Source: Plantactinospora endophytica
GTDB lineage: Bacteria; Actinomycetota; Actinomycetes; Mycobacteriales; Micromonosporaceae
DNA: 64,000 nucleotides
Assembly: GCF_016862915.1 (NCBI RefSeq)
Contig: NZ_BONW01000046.1
Span: 1-64,000, forward strand
Direction: 5' to 3'
Of this stretch, positions 11,944 through 20,418 are shown piece by piece. Position 1 is the stretch's first letter; the number at the start of each line of letters is the position of its first letter. The notes under the pieces were generated by a model. That model had not been told where the DNA came from. It ran no database searches and saw nothing but the letters and a program-made list of their open reading frames with translations. The position numbers and the translations under genes were made by a program.

Positions 11944-12861
11944 TTATGTGACAGCGGTGAGGTGGATCGCCGCGACTGTGGTGAGGCCGACGCCGAAGAC
12001 GGTGATGCCGACGGCGGCGAGTACCGGGGCCAGCCGGGAGGCGTGGCGCAGCAGGGAGTGCGAACGCGCACCCCGGAGGACGAGCGAGTTGCCGGCCAGG
12101 GCGAGCAGGCCGACGCCGAACAGCACCACGGCCATCCCGACGCCGAAGGTCAGCACCAGCAGCAGGGCGAAACCGGCCCGCCCGAGGAACAGCCCGGTGA
12201 CCAGGACGAGGAACGCGGCCGGGGACGGCGTGAGCCCGCCGGACATGCCGAGCAGGACGAGCCCGGGGCGTTTGCCGTGCTCGTGGCTGTGCTGGTCCCC
12301 GGGTGGATGGTGGTCGTCGCGGAGACTGTCGAGCTGCCCCGCCCGTGCGCCCACGGGGTGGCCGGGCTGCTGTCCGTGCGAGTGGGAGTGGTGGTGGTGC
12401 GGGTGGGTGTGGTGGTGGTGCGGGTGGCCGGCGTTGTGCAGGTGGCGGCGTACCAGCCAGAGGCCGGTGGCGACGACCAGCAGGCCGGCGACCAGTTCCA
12501 GCCAGGTGGTCAGCTCCGGCATCCGGATCACGTCGGAGAGGGACAGGAACGTCCAGGCCAGCGCGATCACCAGTACCGAGATGGTGTGCATGGCCGCCAC
12601 CGAGCCGCCCAGCCAGGCGGCGTCCCGGACCCTGCCCCGCGATCCGACGAGGTAGGCGGCGGCCAGGCTCTTGCCGTGCCCCGGCGTCACCGCGTGACCG
12701 GCTCCGGCGAGGAAGGCGAGCGCGAACGCCACCGGCGGCACGCCCGGCCCGGAGACCAGACCCTGTAGCCGGTCGGAGAGGTCGGCGGCTTGGACGACGG
12801 TGGTCTGGATGACGGTGGTGGCCTGGTTGGCGGCGGCCTGGATGGTGAGGCTCGTGCTCAT
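11944..12861 (-). CDS. NicO-family nickel/cobalt transporter
   Basis: 305 residues. Integral membrane protein with the family signature HAVTPGHGKSL at about residue 56 and a second conserved block GMSGGLTPSPAA. A cytoplasmic loop is very rich in His (HPHHHHTHPHHHHSHSH and more His after it), a common metal-binding feature of RcnA/UreH-like proteins. Six or more hydrophobic segments are visible. ATG at 12861 overlaps the stop of the upstream secreted protein by 4 bases, so translation is coupled. Import and export members share this fold, so the direction of transport cannot be decided. The pairing with a periplasm-facing partner resembles the DUF1007-NicO pairing of proteobacteria. Confidence 0.85.
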   Translation of the reverse strand: MSTSLTIQAAANQATTVIQTTVVQAADLSDRLQGLVSGPGVPPVAFALAFLAGAGHAVTPGHGKSLAAAYLVGSRGRVRDAAWLGGSVAAMHTISVLVIALAWTFLSLSDVIRMPELTTWLELVAGLLVVATGLWLVRRHLHNAGHPHHHHTHPHHHHSHSHGQQPGHPVGARAGQLDSLRDDHHPPGDQHSHEHGKRPGLVLLGMSGGLTPSPAAFLVLVTGLFLGRAGFALLLVLTFGVGMAVVLFGVGLLALAGNSLVLRGARSHSLLRHASRLAPVLAAVGITVFGVGLTTVAAIHLTAVT

Positions 12862-13667
12862 GCGGGCTGTCCGGAACGCCCGCTCGGCAGCGCCTCGGCG
12901 GCGGCCCGACGTCGGCGGGTCGACCGGCGGAACAGCAGCAGCCCGCCGACCGCGACCAGCACCACCCCGCCGAACACGGCGCCGAGCTGGACGGCAGCGC
13001 TGCGTCCGAGCTGCTGTTCCGGACCGCCGGCAGCCGGCGGGCCTTCGGGTACGCCGGCCGGCGCCGCCGCCTCGCCGAGCACCCAGTCGTGCGACTCCCT
13101 GCCCGACTCGTACACCGCTCGGGCGCCGTTGGGGCCGCTGGCCAGCGTCCGGTACGCCGGATGGAGGTCGGTCAACGTCCGGACCGTGACGGCAACCCTG
13201 CCGGCCGGGCCGGAGCAGGTGTAGTCGAGGGTGACGCCACTCCTGGCCAGGTCAGCCGGCGGCTGGACGGAGCCGGTGCACGGCTGCCCGGCGCTGGTGA
13301 CCGTGATCTGCCTGAGCAGGTACTCGGTGAACCGGCCGGAGGCGGTGAGTGCGGCCGAGTCCGAGTCCTGGTAGAAGACGGCGCCGTCGAGCATCACCCG
13401 GTCCTGCGGCAGCAGGCCGAGCGAGACCGCGAGCAGGGTCAGGTCGTCGAGCCCGCCGACCTTCCAGCGGACGTGTACGACCTCGGGGCGCTGCTGGTCG
13501 GCGGCGATGGCGACGGTCTGTGGATCGCCGAACGGGTGCGCCTGCGCCGGGACGGGCGCGCTGAACAGGGCTGCCGCGAGAGCCGACAACGCGAGCGTGG
13601 ACGCCGACAGCATGCGGGCGCCGACTCGGTTACGGCGCGGCCGACGTCCGCGTGGGGGCAAGGACAA
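12858..13667 (-). CDS. Secreted, C-terminally membrane-anchored protein paired with NicO transporter
   Basis: About 269 residues. The start is uncertain: TTG at 13667 has GGAG only a few bases upstream, and an ATG at 13613 opens the same signal peptide (LALSALAAALFSAPVPAQA). The mature protein begins HPFGDPQ. A mostly beta-predicted ectodomain follows, with two Cys (in QPCTGS and DYTCSG) likely forming a disulphide. One C-terminal transmembrane segment (about residues 222-242) ends in an Arg-rich tail. I recognise no named family. The 4-base overlap with the NicO gene and the early His suggest a metal-delivery or sensing partner for the transporter. That is inference from context. Confidence 0.7.
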   Translation of the reverse strand: MSLPPRGRRPRRNRVGARMLSASTLALSALAAALFSAPVPAQAHPFGDPQTVAIAADQQRPEVVHVRWKVGGLDDLTLLAVSLGLLPQDRVMLDGAVFYQDSDSAALTASGRFTEYLLRQITVTSAGQPCTGSVQPPADLARSGVTLDYTCSGPAGRVAVTVRTLTDLHPAYRTLASGPNGARAVYESGRESHDWVLGEAAAPAGVPEGPPAAGGPEQQLGRSAAVQLGAVFGGVVLVAVGGLLLFRRSTRRRRAAAEALPSGRSGQPA

Positions 13668-13787
13668 CGCTCCGGGGTGTACGGTCTGCGGCGCGCTGAA
13701 GGCGCGATCGGACAGCCACTCTGCCGGGCTTCCGCGAACCCGCCGGCCTGGTCCAGTGACCGGCAGGCGAGGTCGACGTGAACAGTT

Positions 13788-13799
13788 AGTTGATCAACT
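13788..13799. promoter_or_regulatory. 12-bp palindrome upstream of the NicO operon
   Basis: AGTTGATCAACT is a perfect palindrome about 120 bases upstream of the operon's first start codon. It could be the operator of a metal-responsive repressor, but it matches no Zur, Nur or RcnR consensus I know. Confidence 0.3.
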
Positions 13800-13920
13800 C
13801 CCTACCCACCTCGGACGGGTACCCCGAGATGACCCGGCCCTACAGGCCAGGCTCTTCGATATCTTCCGGGCTGCCGGATGCCGCCGGGCTTGCCGGATGC
13901 CAGGCGTCCTGAGGGTCCGG

Positions 13921-15090
13921 CTATCGGATGTTGGCGGTGTGCCCGAGGGAATAGCGGCCGGGCTGCGGCCAGATCGTCAGACCGTGCGGGCCACGGCCGA
14001 CCCGTATCCGGGCCAACAGCTTCCCGTCCTTGGTGCTGATGGCGTACACCTCGTCGTGGTAGCGGCCGGAGAGCCAGAGGGTCTCGCCGTCTGCGGAGAG
14101 GCCGCCCATGTCCGGGCTGCCGCCCGGGATCCGCCAGGTGGTCGTCGGCTTCAGGGTGGCCATGTCGAGTACGGTGACGCTGCCCTCGTCGCGGTTGGTC
14201 ACGTAGCCGAGTTTGCCGTCCCGGCTGAAGTAGATGCCGTGCGCGCCCCTGCCGGTGGGGACGAAGCCGGTCTGCCGGGTGGCCTGGGCGTCGAAGACGT
14301 ACACGCCGTGCGCGTGCATGTCGGCGACCAGGAAGTTCTGCCCGTCGGGGGTGAGCCGGGTGTCCTGCGGCATCCCGTCCGTCGTCTCGGTCAGGGTGAA
14401 CTCCCGCAGCTTGTCCAGGCTCACCGTGTCCAGCACCAGCATCCGGTTGGCGAACTCGCAGCTGAACAGCATGATCTTGCCGTCGGCCGAGTAGTCCATG
14501 TGGTTGATGCCCTCGCACTCGGGGAACCGCACCGACCGCACCCGCTGCCAACTGGCCATGTCGTAGAAGTCCAGCCGCTGGTACGCCTCGGCGACCACGA
14601 TGGCCTGCTTGCCGTCCGGGGTGAAGTAGAGGTTGTAGACGTCCTCCAGCATCCGGAACGCGCCGGGTTTGCCGGTGCGCGGGTCGATCGGTACGAGGCC
14701 GCCCTCCGGAATCTTGCTGGACGCCACGTAGAGCGTCGTCAGGTCGTACGAGGGCACGACGTGCTGCGGTTCGGGGCCGCCCGGGAAGGTGTCGATCACC
14801 CGATGGGTGCTCGGGTCGATCACCGAGACGTCGTTGCTCCTGGTGTTCGGCACGTAGACGAGGGTCCGGTGGCCCTGGAGCTGTTCGCCGAGCATCTCCG
14901 GGCCGGCCGCCGCGTACACGTTTCCCGTCGCCCCGTACGGCGGCATCCCGGCGACCAGCGTCCCGAACGGCAACGCGCCCGACGAGCCGCCCCGAGGCGT
15001 CGATCGCCGCCGCTCCTCGTCTCCGCCCCGGCAACCGGCCGCGACGAGGAGCAGTACGGCAGGAAGGACGGCGAGATGCAGCCTCATCAT
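13921..15090 (-). CDS. YVTN-type beta-propeller lipoprotein
   Basis: 389 residues. The N terminus MMRLHLAVLPAVLLLVAAGC ends in a lipobox (VAAGC), so the protein is probably a surface lipoprotein. The rest is a seven-bladed-type propeller with repeated blades such as NDVSVIDPSTHRVIDTFP, PDGKQAIVV, SADGKIMLFS and RDGKLGYVTNRDEGSVTVLD, as in the YVTN and cytochrome D1-like families. No catalytic residues are evident. A binding or scaffold role is likely. It is divergent from the small gene at 15224, and a -10 box sits at leaderless distance from the first ATG. No operon partners. Confidence 0.8.
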   Translation of the reverse strand: MMRLHLAVLPAVLLLVAAGCRGGDEERRRSTPRGGSSGALPFGTLVAGMPPYGATGNVYAAAGPEMLGEQLQGHRTLVYVPNTRSNDVSVIDPSTHRVIDTFPGGPEPQHVVPSYDLTTLYVASSKIPEGGLVPIDPRTGKPGAFRMLEDVYNLYFTPDGKQAIVVAEAYQRLDFYDMASWQRVRSVRFPECEGINHMDYSADGKIMLFSCEFANRMLVLDTVSLDKLREFTLTETTDGMPQDTRLTPDGQNFLVADMHAHGVYVFDAQATRQTGFVPTGRGAHGIYFSRDGKLGYVTNRDEGSVTVLDMATLKPTTTWRIPGGSPDMGGLSADGETLWLSGRYHDEVYAISTKDGKLLARIRVGRGPHGLTIWPQPGRYSLGHTANIR

Positions 15091-15096
15091 TCGGAC

Positions 15097-15102
15097 ATTC
15101 TA
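15097..15102 (-). promoter_or_regulatory. Leaderless -10 element of the propeller lipoprotein gene
   Basis: TAGAAT on the minus strand lies 6 bases before the ATG at 15090, so transcription would start at the A of the start codon. No Shine-Dalgarno sequence is present, which agrees with a leaderless message. The -35 is weak. Confidence 0.5.
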
Positions 15103-15223
15103 GACATTTATCGTGGCCCTGTGCGCCACATTGAGGGACGCCCCGGCGTGGGTGAACCGGGGCGCAGGCTACGCTTCCGAGGGCGTCGTCCACGCCGCTC
15201 CACCGACCATCCCGGAGGCATCG

Positions 15224-15484
15224 ATGCCCGAGACCGCGACGCCGCCGAACGGCGAGCCCGAGGAGGTTTCGGACGGACCCGAGGAGGTTTCGGACGAGCA
15301 GTCCGCGTCCGCAGACGATGCCACCCCGGACGCCCCCGTCTTCGCCAACCGGGCCGAACGACGCGCGAAGGGCCGGGGCAGGTCGTCGGCACAGCCGCAG
15401 TCGCCGGGCAAGGGCGGCCCGTACCCGGGCGCTCGTGGCTCGGTCCAGGCCCAGCGCCAATGGGGCAACCGCCGCACCGGCTGA
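15224..15484 (+). CDS. Small conserved acidic/basic protein (86 aa)
   Basis: ATG at 15224 is chosen over the longer open frame because GGAGG lies 7 bases upstream. The first half is acidic, with a doubled EEVSD motif. The second half is basic (FANRAERRAKGRGR) and ends in a Gly/Pro/Gln/Arg-rich tail (PGARGSVQAQRQWGNRRTG). The NRAERRAKGRG segment recurs in short actinobacterial proteins of unknown role. No membrane segment or signal peptide; probably disordered and possibly nucleic-acid binding. Function unknown. Confidence 0.65.
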   Translation: MPETATPPNGEPEEVSDGPEEVSDEQSASADDATPDAPVFANRAERRAKGRGRSSAQPQSPGKGGPYPGARGSVQAQRQWGNRRTG

Positions 15485-15683
15485 CGCCGCATCCACCATT
15501 ACGCCGCCCGGCCCATGACGCCGGTCCGGGCGTCCGGGCGCTCGCCGTTGATCGACCAGCTTCCGCTACCGCTCGGGCAAGTGGCGGAGGCGCTCGCCGG
15601 GCTCAGAGTCGGCGGATGACCAGCCCTGGATATGGCGACCTGGGATGCGGTCTGACGGCGAGCGAGTGAACGGCTGAACGCCT

Positions 15684-15739
15684 GAGCGACCGAGCGACCG
15701 AGCGACCGAGCGACCGAGCGACCGAGCGACCGAGCGACG
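15684..15739. repeat. 8-bp tandem repeat (GAGCGACC, seven copies)
   Basis: Six perfect copies and a seventh with one change run from 15684 to 15739 and abut the cyclophilin stop codon (15740-15742) exactly. An 8-bp unit shifts frame at each gain or loss. Here it lies just outside the gene, in the 3' untranslated part. Confidence 0.9.
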
Positions 15740-16450
15740 CTAGATCGCCAGGCAGATCTCCGTGCGTAGGGCCGGAGCGCCGTCGACCGGGGCCGGGTCC
15801 TCGGCCGTCGGCGCCACGCCGCCCGCCGCGACCCGGTCGAGGGTACGCAGGCCGAGTGGCCGCACGCTGCCGAAGATCGAGTAGTTCGGTCGCAGCGCCG
15901 AGTCGGCGAAGACCAGGAAGAACTGGCTGCCGTTGGTGTCCGGCCCGGCGTTGGCCATCGCCAGCACCCCACGGGCGTAGACCTTCCGCTCGCCGGTCGG
16001 GTCGGTCGGCGCGGGCGGCAGGTCCGTCGGCAGTTCGTCCTTGTACCGGTAGCCGGGGCCGCCCGAACCCGTACCCGACGGGTCGCCGCACTGCAGCACC
16101 TTCAGCGTCGGGTAGGTGGTGAGCCGGTGGCAGATGGTCCGGTTGTAGAACCGGTGCCGCACCAGGTGCAGGAAGCTCTGTACGGTGCACGGCGCCTGCG
16201 CACGGTCGAGGGTCAGCGGGACGAGGCCGAGGTTGGTGACCAGAGTGGTCGTCACCGTGCCCCGGTCAGGCGTGTGCCGGGGATCGCGCGGCAACGGGAC
16301 CGGTCGGGCCGCCGGCTCGTCCGGCGTCTCGGTGTACTGGCAGGGCCCCTTCGTCACCTCCGGCGACGCGGCGGCATGTGCCGGAGCGGCGCCAGCGCCG
16401 AGCAGCAGGCCGGCGGTGAGCACCGTGACAGCGATGCGGTGTGGCGCCAC
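15740..16450 (-). CDS. Secreted cyclophilin-type peptidyl-prolyl isomerase
   Basis: 236 residues from GTG at 16450, which has GGAGG 5 bases upstream. An ATG 12 bases earlier lacks any ribosome binding site. A signal peptide (IAVTVLTAGLLLGAGAAPAHA) is followed by a low-complexity linker and a cyclophilin domain from about residue 65. Conserved blocks are FLHLVRHRFYNRTICHRL, which holds the catalytic-type Arg of FHR, then GDPSGTGSGGPGY, GVLAMANAGPDTNGSQFFLVF and YSIFGSV. Three Cys are present in the exported domain. It probably assists folding of secreted proteins at Pro bonds. It is monocistronic, and the upstream spacer to the ABC operon is divergent. Confidence 0.88.
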   Translation of the reverse strand: MAPHRIAVTVLTAGLLLGAGAAPAHAAASPEVTKGPCQYTETPDEPAARPVPLPRDPRHTPDRGTVTTTLVTNLGLVPLTLDRAQAPCTVQSFLHLVRHRFYNRTICHRLTTYPTLKVLQCGDPSGTGSGGPGYRYKDELPTDLPPAPTDPTGERKVYARGVLAMANAGPDTNGSQFFLVFADSALRPNYSIFGSVRPLGLRTLDRVAAGGVAPTAEDPAPVDGAPALRTEICLAI

Positions 16451-16660
16451 GTCATCCTCCATTGACCGGTACGAGTATTCCCACCCGGTTTAACGGACAT
16501 CGGCGTACTCGTCAAGCAAGGGTGTCGATCGGCGGCGGACCGGCCGACGACGCTCGTCGCGGCACCGGCACGGACCGTCGGCTCTCAGACCAGGGTGGGA
16601 GACGAAGTGTGGTCCGCGGTTTGATGACCAGGACCGCCCTTGAGCGGGACCGTGGAGGGC

Positions 16661-17578
16661 ATGACAAGACCACCTCAACTCCCCACGCCCGCCGCGGTGC
16701 TCACCGTGGAGCGGCTCACCAAGCGGTACGGCCGGCTGACCGCGGTCGACGACGTCTCCTTCGCCGTCCGGCCTGGCGTCGTCACCGGCTTCCTCGGGCC
16801 CAACGGTGCCGGTAAGACCACCATGCTGGCGATGTTGGCCGGCCTGGTGCGCCCGACGTCGGGCCGCGTGCTGCTCGGCGGTACGCCACTGCGGGAACGC
16901 TCGCCCGAGGCGCGCACGATCGGCGTGGCGATCGACTCGTGTGGCGCTCACCCGGGCCGCTCGGCCCGCCAACACCTGCGGATCCTGGCGGGGTTCGCCC
17001 GGTTGCCCCGGACCCGGGTCGAGGAGGTACTGGCGCTGTCGGGGCTGACCGAGGTGGCCGCTCGACGGGTCGGCACCTTCTCGCTCGGCATGCGCCAGCG
17101 GCTGGGGCTCGCCGCTGCCCTGCTGGGAGACCCCGAGGTACTGCTGCTGGACGAACCGGCCAACGGACTCGACCCCGAAGGGATCCGCTGGCTTCGTACG
17201 CTGCTGCGGGAGCGGGCCGAGCAAGGCCGGGCGGTGCTCGTCTCCAGCCATCTGCTCAGCGAGGCGGCGCACACCGTCGACGACATCGTCGTGGTACGGC
17301 AGGGTCGGGTGGTCCATGCCGGCGCGATCGCCGACCTGACTCCGGCGAGTGGTGTGTGGGTACGCACCGACGAGCCCGGACGGCTCGCGGAGGCAGTCGT
17401 CCGGGCAGGTGGCCGGGTGACGCCGGACGTGACCGGTGGGCGGTACCTGATCGACGGCCTGGACGCGCCCACCGTCGCCGAGGCGACCCGCCGGGCGCAG
17501 GTGGATCTGCACGAGCTGACGCCGCGGTCCACCTCGCTGGAGGACGTGTTCCTCGAACTGACGGGAGCGCGGTCATGA
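16661..17578 (+). CDS. ABC transporter ATP-binding protein
   Basis: 305 residues, ATG at 16661 with GGAGGG just upstream. A single nucleotide-binding domain with Walker A GPNGAGKTT (about 46-54), signature FSLGMRQRLGLA, Walker B LLLDEPANGLDP (about 161) and the switch His in SSHLLSE. A C-terminal extension of about 80 residues ends in SLEDVFLELTG, the usual tail of the DrrA/CcmA/NatA-like subfamily that drives ABC-2 exporters. First gene of a four-gene operon in which every junction overlaps by 4 bases (ATGA/GTGA), ending with a two-component system. The arrangement is typical of antibiotic or peptide-sensing exporter modules. Confidence 0.93.
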   Translation: MTRPPQLPTPAAVLTVERLTKRYGRLTAVDDVSFAVRPGVVTGFLGPNGAGKTTMLAMLAGLVRPTSGRVLLGGTPLRERSPEARTIGVAIDSCGAHPGRSARQHLRILAGFARLPRTRVEEVLALSGLTEVAARRVGTFSLGMRQRLGLAAALLGDPEVLLLDEPANGLDPEGIRWLRTLLRERAEQGRAVLVSSHLLSEAAHTVDDIVVVRQGRVVHAGAIADLTPASGVWVRTDEPGRLAEAVVRAGGRVTPDVTGGRYLIDGLDAPTVAEATRRAQVDLHELTPRSTSLEDVFLELTGARS

Positions 17579-18294
17579 CCTTGATCATCGGTGAGCTGCG
17601 CAAACTCCTCACGATCCGGACCGCGCTGTGGTTCGCCCTCGCCTCGGTCGTTCTCGCGGTCCTCAACGTCGTCATCGTCTCGCTCGCCTCCGGCACGCTG
17701 GACGAGATCAACGAGAAGCAGGAAGCGCTCGGCGGGATGCCACTGCTCCTGTTGTTCTTCGGCGTGGTGGCCGTCACGGCCGAGTACCGGCACCGCACCG
17801 CAGCGCCGGCGGTCCTCGTGTCCGGCCGCGACCCGGGCGCCGTGGTCGCCGCCCGGCTGGGCGCGACCGTGGTCGTCGGACTGGGCCTGGCCGTACTCAC
17901 GACGGGAGCGTCGTTCGCCCTCGGGGTGCCGATCCTCGCCGCGCACCATCCGGGCCCCGACCTCACGGCGGCACAGTTGATCTCGATGGCAGGCGGCTGC
18001 GTCCTCGCCGGCACGCTCTCGGTACTGGTGGGCGCCGCCCTCGGTGGGCTGCTCCGCAACCAGATCGCCGCCGTGGTGGCCGGCATCGTCGTCTATTTCG
18101 TCGCACCGTCACTGATCGGGATGATCAGCACCTCGGCGGTCGACTACACCCCCTTCGGCAGCCTCCAGGTGCTCACCCGGGGCGTGCACGGCTCGACACA
18201 CTCCCTGTCGGCCTCCGCCCTGGCGCTCGCCGCCTGGGCCGTCGGGCTGGCGGTGTTCGCCGTGGTCGCCGAACGGCGCCGGGATCTAGGATGA
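17575..18294 (+). CDS. ABC-2-type membrane permease
   Basis: 239 residues. About six hydrophobic segments, with an N-terminal cytoplasmic helix (MTLIIGELRKLLTIRTALW), the motif AEYRHRTAAPAVLVSGRDP following TM2 as in NatB/ABC-2 permeases, and an Arg-rich C terminus. It overlaps the ATPase gene by ATGA and the kinase gene by 4 bases, so the subunits are co-translated. Export substrate unknown. Confidence 0.88.
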   Translation: MTLIIGELRKLLTIRTALWFALASVVLAVLNVVIVSLASGTLDEINEKQEALGGMPLLLLFFGVVAVTAEYRHRTAAPAVLVSGRDPGAVVAARLGATVVVGLGLAVLTTGASFALGVPILAAHHPGPDLTAAQLISMAGGCVLAGTLSVLVGAALGGLLRNQIAAVVAGIVVYFVAPSLIGMISTSAVDYTPFGSLQVLTRGVHGSTHSLSASALALAAWAVGLAVFAVVAERRRDLG

Positions 18295-19460
18295 CGCTCA
18301 TGAGCTGGTACAACGCCCTCCGGTTGCGCGGCCGGCCGGGGGGCGGGCGGTGGCTCGCTCCGAGCGCCGAGCGGGTGCTGGTCGACGTACTCGCCGTCCT
18401 GATGGGCGTCGCGGGCGAATTGACCCTTCTCTACGACGACGAGTCCCCGATCCGCCCGGGGACGGTGCTCCTCACCGTGATCGCCGGTACGGCACTGTTC
18501 GGTCGGCGTCGGTACCCGGCCGCGTTGCTGGCCGCCATGGTCGCGGTGACCGGTCTGCTCTTCGCCCTCGGTGAGTCTCCCGGCGGCGTGTTGGTCTGTG
18601 TCGCACTGTTCACCGTCGCCGAACGCTGTCGGGCCAGAGTGTCGGTGCTGGCACTGATCGGCGCCACGGTCGTGCTCGTGGCGCTCTCGGTGACCTCGGT
18701 GCCTCCGCCGGTGGCGGTGTGGGCGGTCGGTGCCGCCCTACGCGGTCGCCGCCGGCACCACGACGACCTGCGGGCCCGCGCCACGGCCGCGCGAGCCGAA
18801 CGTGAACAGCAGGCAGCGATCGCCGCGCACGAGGAGCGGGCGGCGATCGCGCGTGAACTCCACGACATCGTCGCGCACTCGGTCACGGTGATGCTGGTCG
18901 GCGCACGCGGCGCGCGGGACGTCCTGCCGACCGCACCCGACGTCGCCGCCGACGTGCTGCGCCGGGTGGAGTCCAGCGGTGAGCAGAGCATCGCCGAACT
19001 GCGCCGGCTGCTGGCCCTGCTCCGCTCCGGAGTGCCCGCCGCGACATCCTCCGCAGCACCGCACCGGCCCCTGCCGGGCCTGGCCGAACTGGCGGAACTG
19101 GCGGCCACCTTCCGGGCGGTCGGCCTCTCGGTCAGCCTTGAGATCGACGGCGAACCGCCCGTCGTCGACGAAGGGGTCGGCGTGTCGGTCTACCGAATCG
19201 TCGAGGAAGCCCTCACCAACGTCCTGCGGCACGCCGGGACCGACCACGCGCTCGTCCGACTCAGGGCGAGGCAGGGCCACCTCGATCTCGAGGTGTCCGA
19301 CCGCGGAGTGGGTCCATCGGGACAGCATCCGCCCGCCGGGCACGGGCTCGTCGGCATGCGCGAACGCGTCCGACTGCTCGGCGGGACGTTCGCGGCAGGA
19401 CCCGGCCCCGACGGCGGCTTCCGGGTCGCCGCGCGGGTGCCGATCTCGGTGTACCCGTGA
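18291..19460 (+). CDS. NarL-type sensor histidine kinase
   Basis: 389 residues. Four to five transmembrane helices occupy about residues 25-160 with almost no extracytoplasmic loop, an intramembrane-sensing layout. An Arg/Ala-rich coiled segment (LRARATAARAEREQQAAIAAHEERA) leads to the HisKA_3 dimerisation helix with phospho-acceptor His191 in ARELHDIVAHSV. The HATPase domain shows YRIVEEALTNVLRHAG (N box) and GHGLVGMRERVRLLGG (G box). The kinase probably monitors the state or substrate of the overlapping ABC transporter and phosphorylates the regulator encoded next, with which it overlaps by GTGA. Confidence 0.92.
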   Translation: MTLMSWYNALRLRGRPGGGRWLAPSAERVLVDVLAVLMGVAGELTLLYDDESPIRPGTVLLTVIAGTALFGRRRYPAALLAAMVAVTGLLFALGESPGGVLVCVALFTVAERCRARVSVLALIGATVVLVALSVTSVPPPVAVWAVGAALRGRRRHHDDLRARATAARAEREQQAAIAAHEERAAIARELHDIVAHSVTVMLVGARGARDVLPTAPDVAADVLRRVESSGEQSIAELRRLLALLRSGVPAATSSAAPHRPLPGLAELAELAATFRAVGLSVSLEIDGEPPVVDEGVGVSVYRIVEEALTNVLRHAGTDHALVRLRARQGHLDLEVSDRGVGPSGQHPPAGHGLVGMRERVRLLGGTFAAGPGPDGGFRVAARVPISVYP

Positions 19461-20131
19461 GCATCCGGGTCCTGCTCGCCGACGACCAGGAACTGATCCG
19501 CCTCGGTCTCCGGCTCTTTCTCGACACCCAGAACGGGATCGACGTCGTCGGCGAGGCACAGGACGGCGCCGAGGCGGTGGCGCGGGCCGCCGAACTACGA
19601 CCGGATGTGGTGATCATGGACATCCGGATGCCGGTCCTGGACGGCGTAGCGGCGACCACGCGCCTGACCGCGCCCGGCCTCGACCACACCCCACGGGTAC
19701 TGATCCTCACCACGTTCGATCTCGACGAATACGTGTACGGAGCACTGCGCGCGGGCGCGGCCGGATTCCTCCTCAAGGACGCGCCACGCGAACGCCTGCT
19801 GGAGGCGATCCGGGTGGTCGACGCGGGCGACGCGTTGCTCTCGCCCACCGTCACCCGCCGACTGATCCAGGAGTTCGCCGCTCGCCCGCCCGTCGTCGTA
19901 CGCCCTTCGCCACTGCTCGACTCGCTGACCCCACGCGAACACGAGGTACTCGTCCTGGTGGCCCGTGGCCTGACCAACGGAGAGATCGCCGAGAGGCTGG
20001 TGGTGACCGAGGCGACCGTGAAGAGCCACCTCGGCCGCGTACTGGCCAAGGTCGGCGCCCGCGACCGGGTACAACTGGTGATCTTCGCCTACGCGAACGG
20101 ACTCGCTAGCACCGACCGGAACGGCCTCTGA
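19457..20131 (+). CDS. NarL/FixJ-family response regulator
   Basis: 224 residues from GTG at 19457. The receiver domain has acidic pair Asp9-Asp10, phospho-acceptor Asp55 in VVIMDIRMP, Thr in LILTTFD and Lys in FLLKDAP. The C-terminal LuxR-type helix-turn-helix (about 155-215) reads LTPREHEVLVLVARGLTNGEIAERLVV then TVKSHLGRVLAKVGARDR. Last gene of the ABC-two-component operon; it probably autoregulates the exporter. A short palindrome (CGGTTC-AC-GAACCG, 20161-20174) 30 bases downstream may help end the transcript. Confidence 0.95.
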   Translation: MSIRVLLADDQELIRLGLRLFLDTQNGIDVVGEAQDGAEAVARAAELRPDVVIMDIRMPVLDGVAATTRLTAPGLDHTPRVLILTTFDLDEYVYGALRAGAAGFLLKDAPRERLLEAIRVVDAGDALLSPTVTRRLIQEFAARPPVVVRPSPLLDSLTPREHEVLVLVARGLTNGEIAERLVVTEATVKSHLGRVLAKVGARDRVQLVIFAYANGLASTDRNGL

Positions 20132-20418
20132 CAGCCCGACGGTCACCCTGAACGATTGCCCGGTTCACGAACCGTTGGTGGGGCGGGCGCGTCACCGCGC
20201 GAACCCCAGATCCAGGTCCCCGGCGACCCGCTACCGGTACCCGATGCCGCGATGCCCGGCCTGGCGTCGAGGCGACCGGCCACGCGCCCCCTCTGGGCGT
20301 AGGTGTGCTCGCTTTCGGGCAGGGCAATCGCCCGGACCGGGTTAGCTTGTAGGCGGCGCCGGTCGTACCGTGATGCGGGGCGGTCAGGCCTTGAGCAGCG
20401 CATCGAGGCGGCTAGTCA

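Noticed and set aside
15684-15739. CRISPR-like array
   Set aside because: The units are 8 bp and contiguous, with no spacers and no cas genes.
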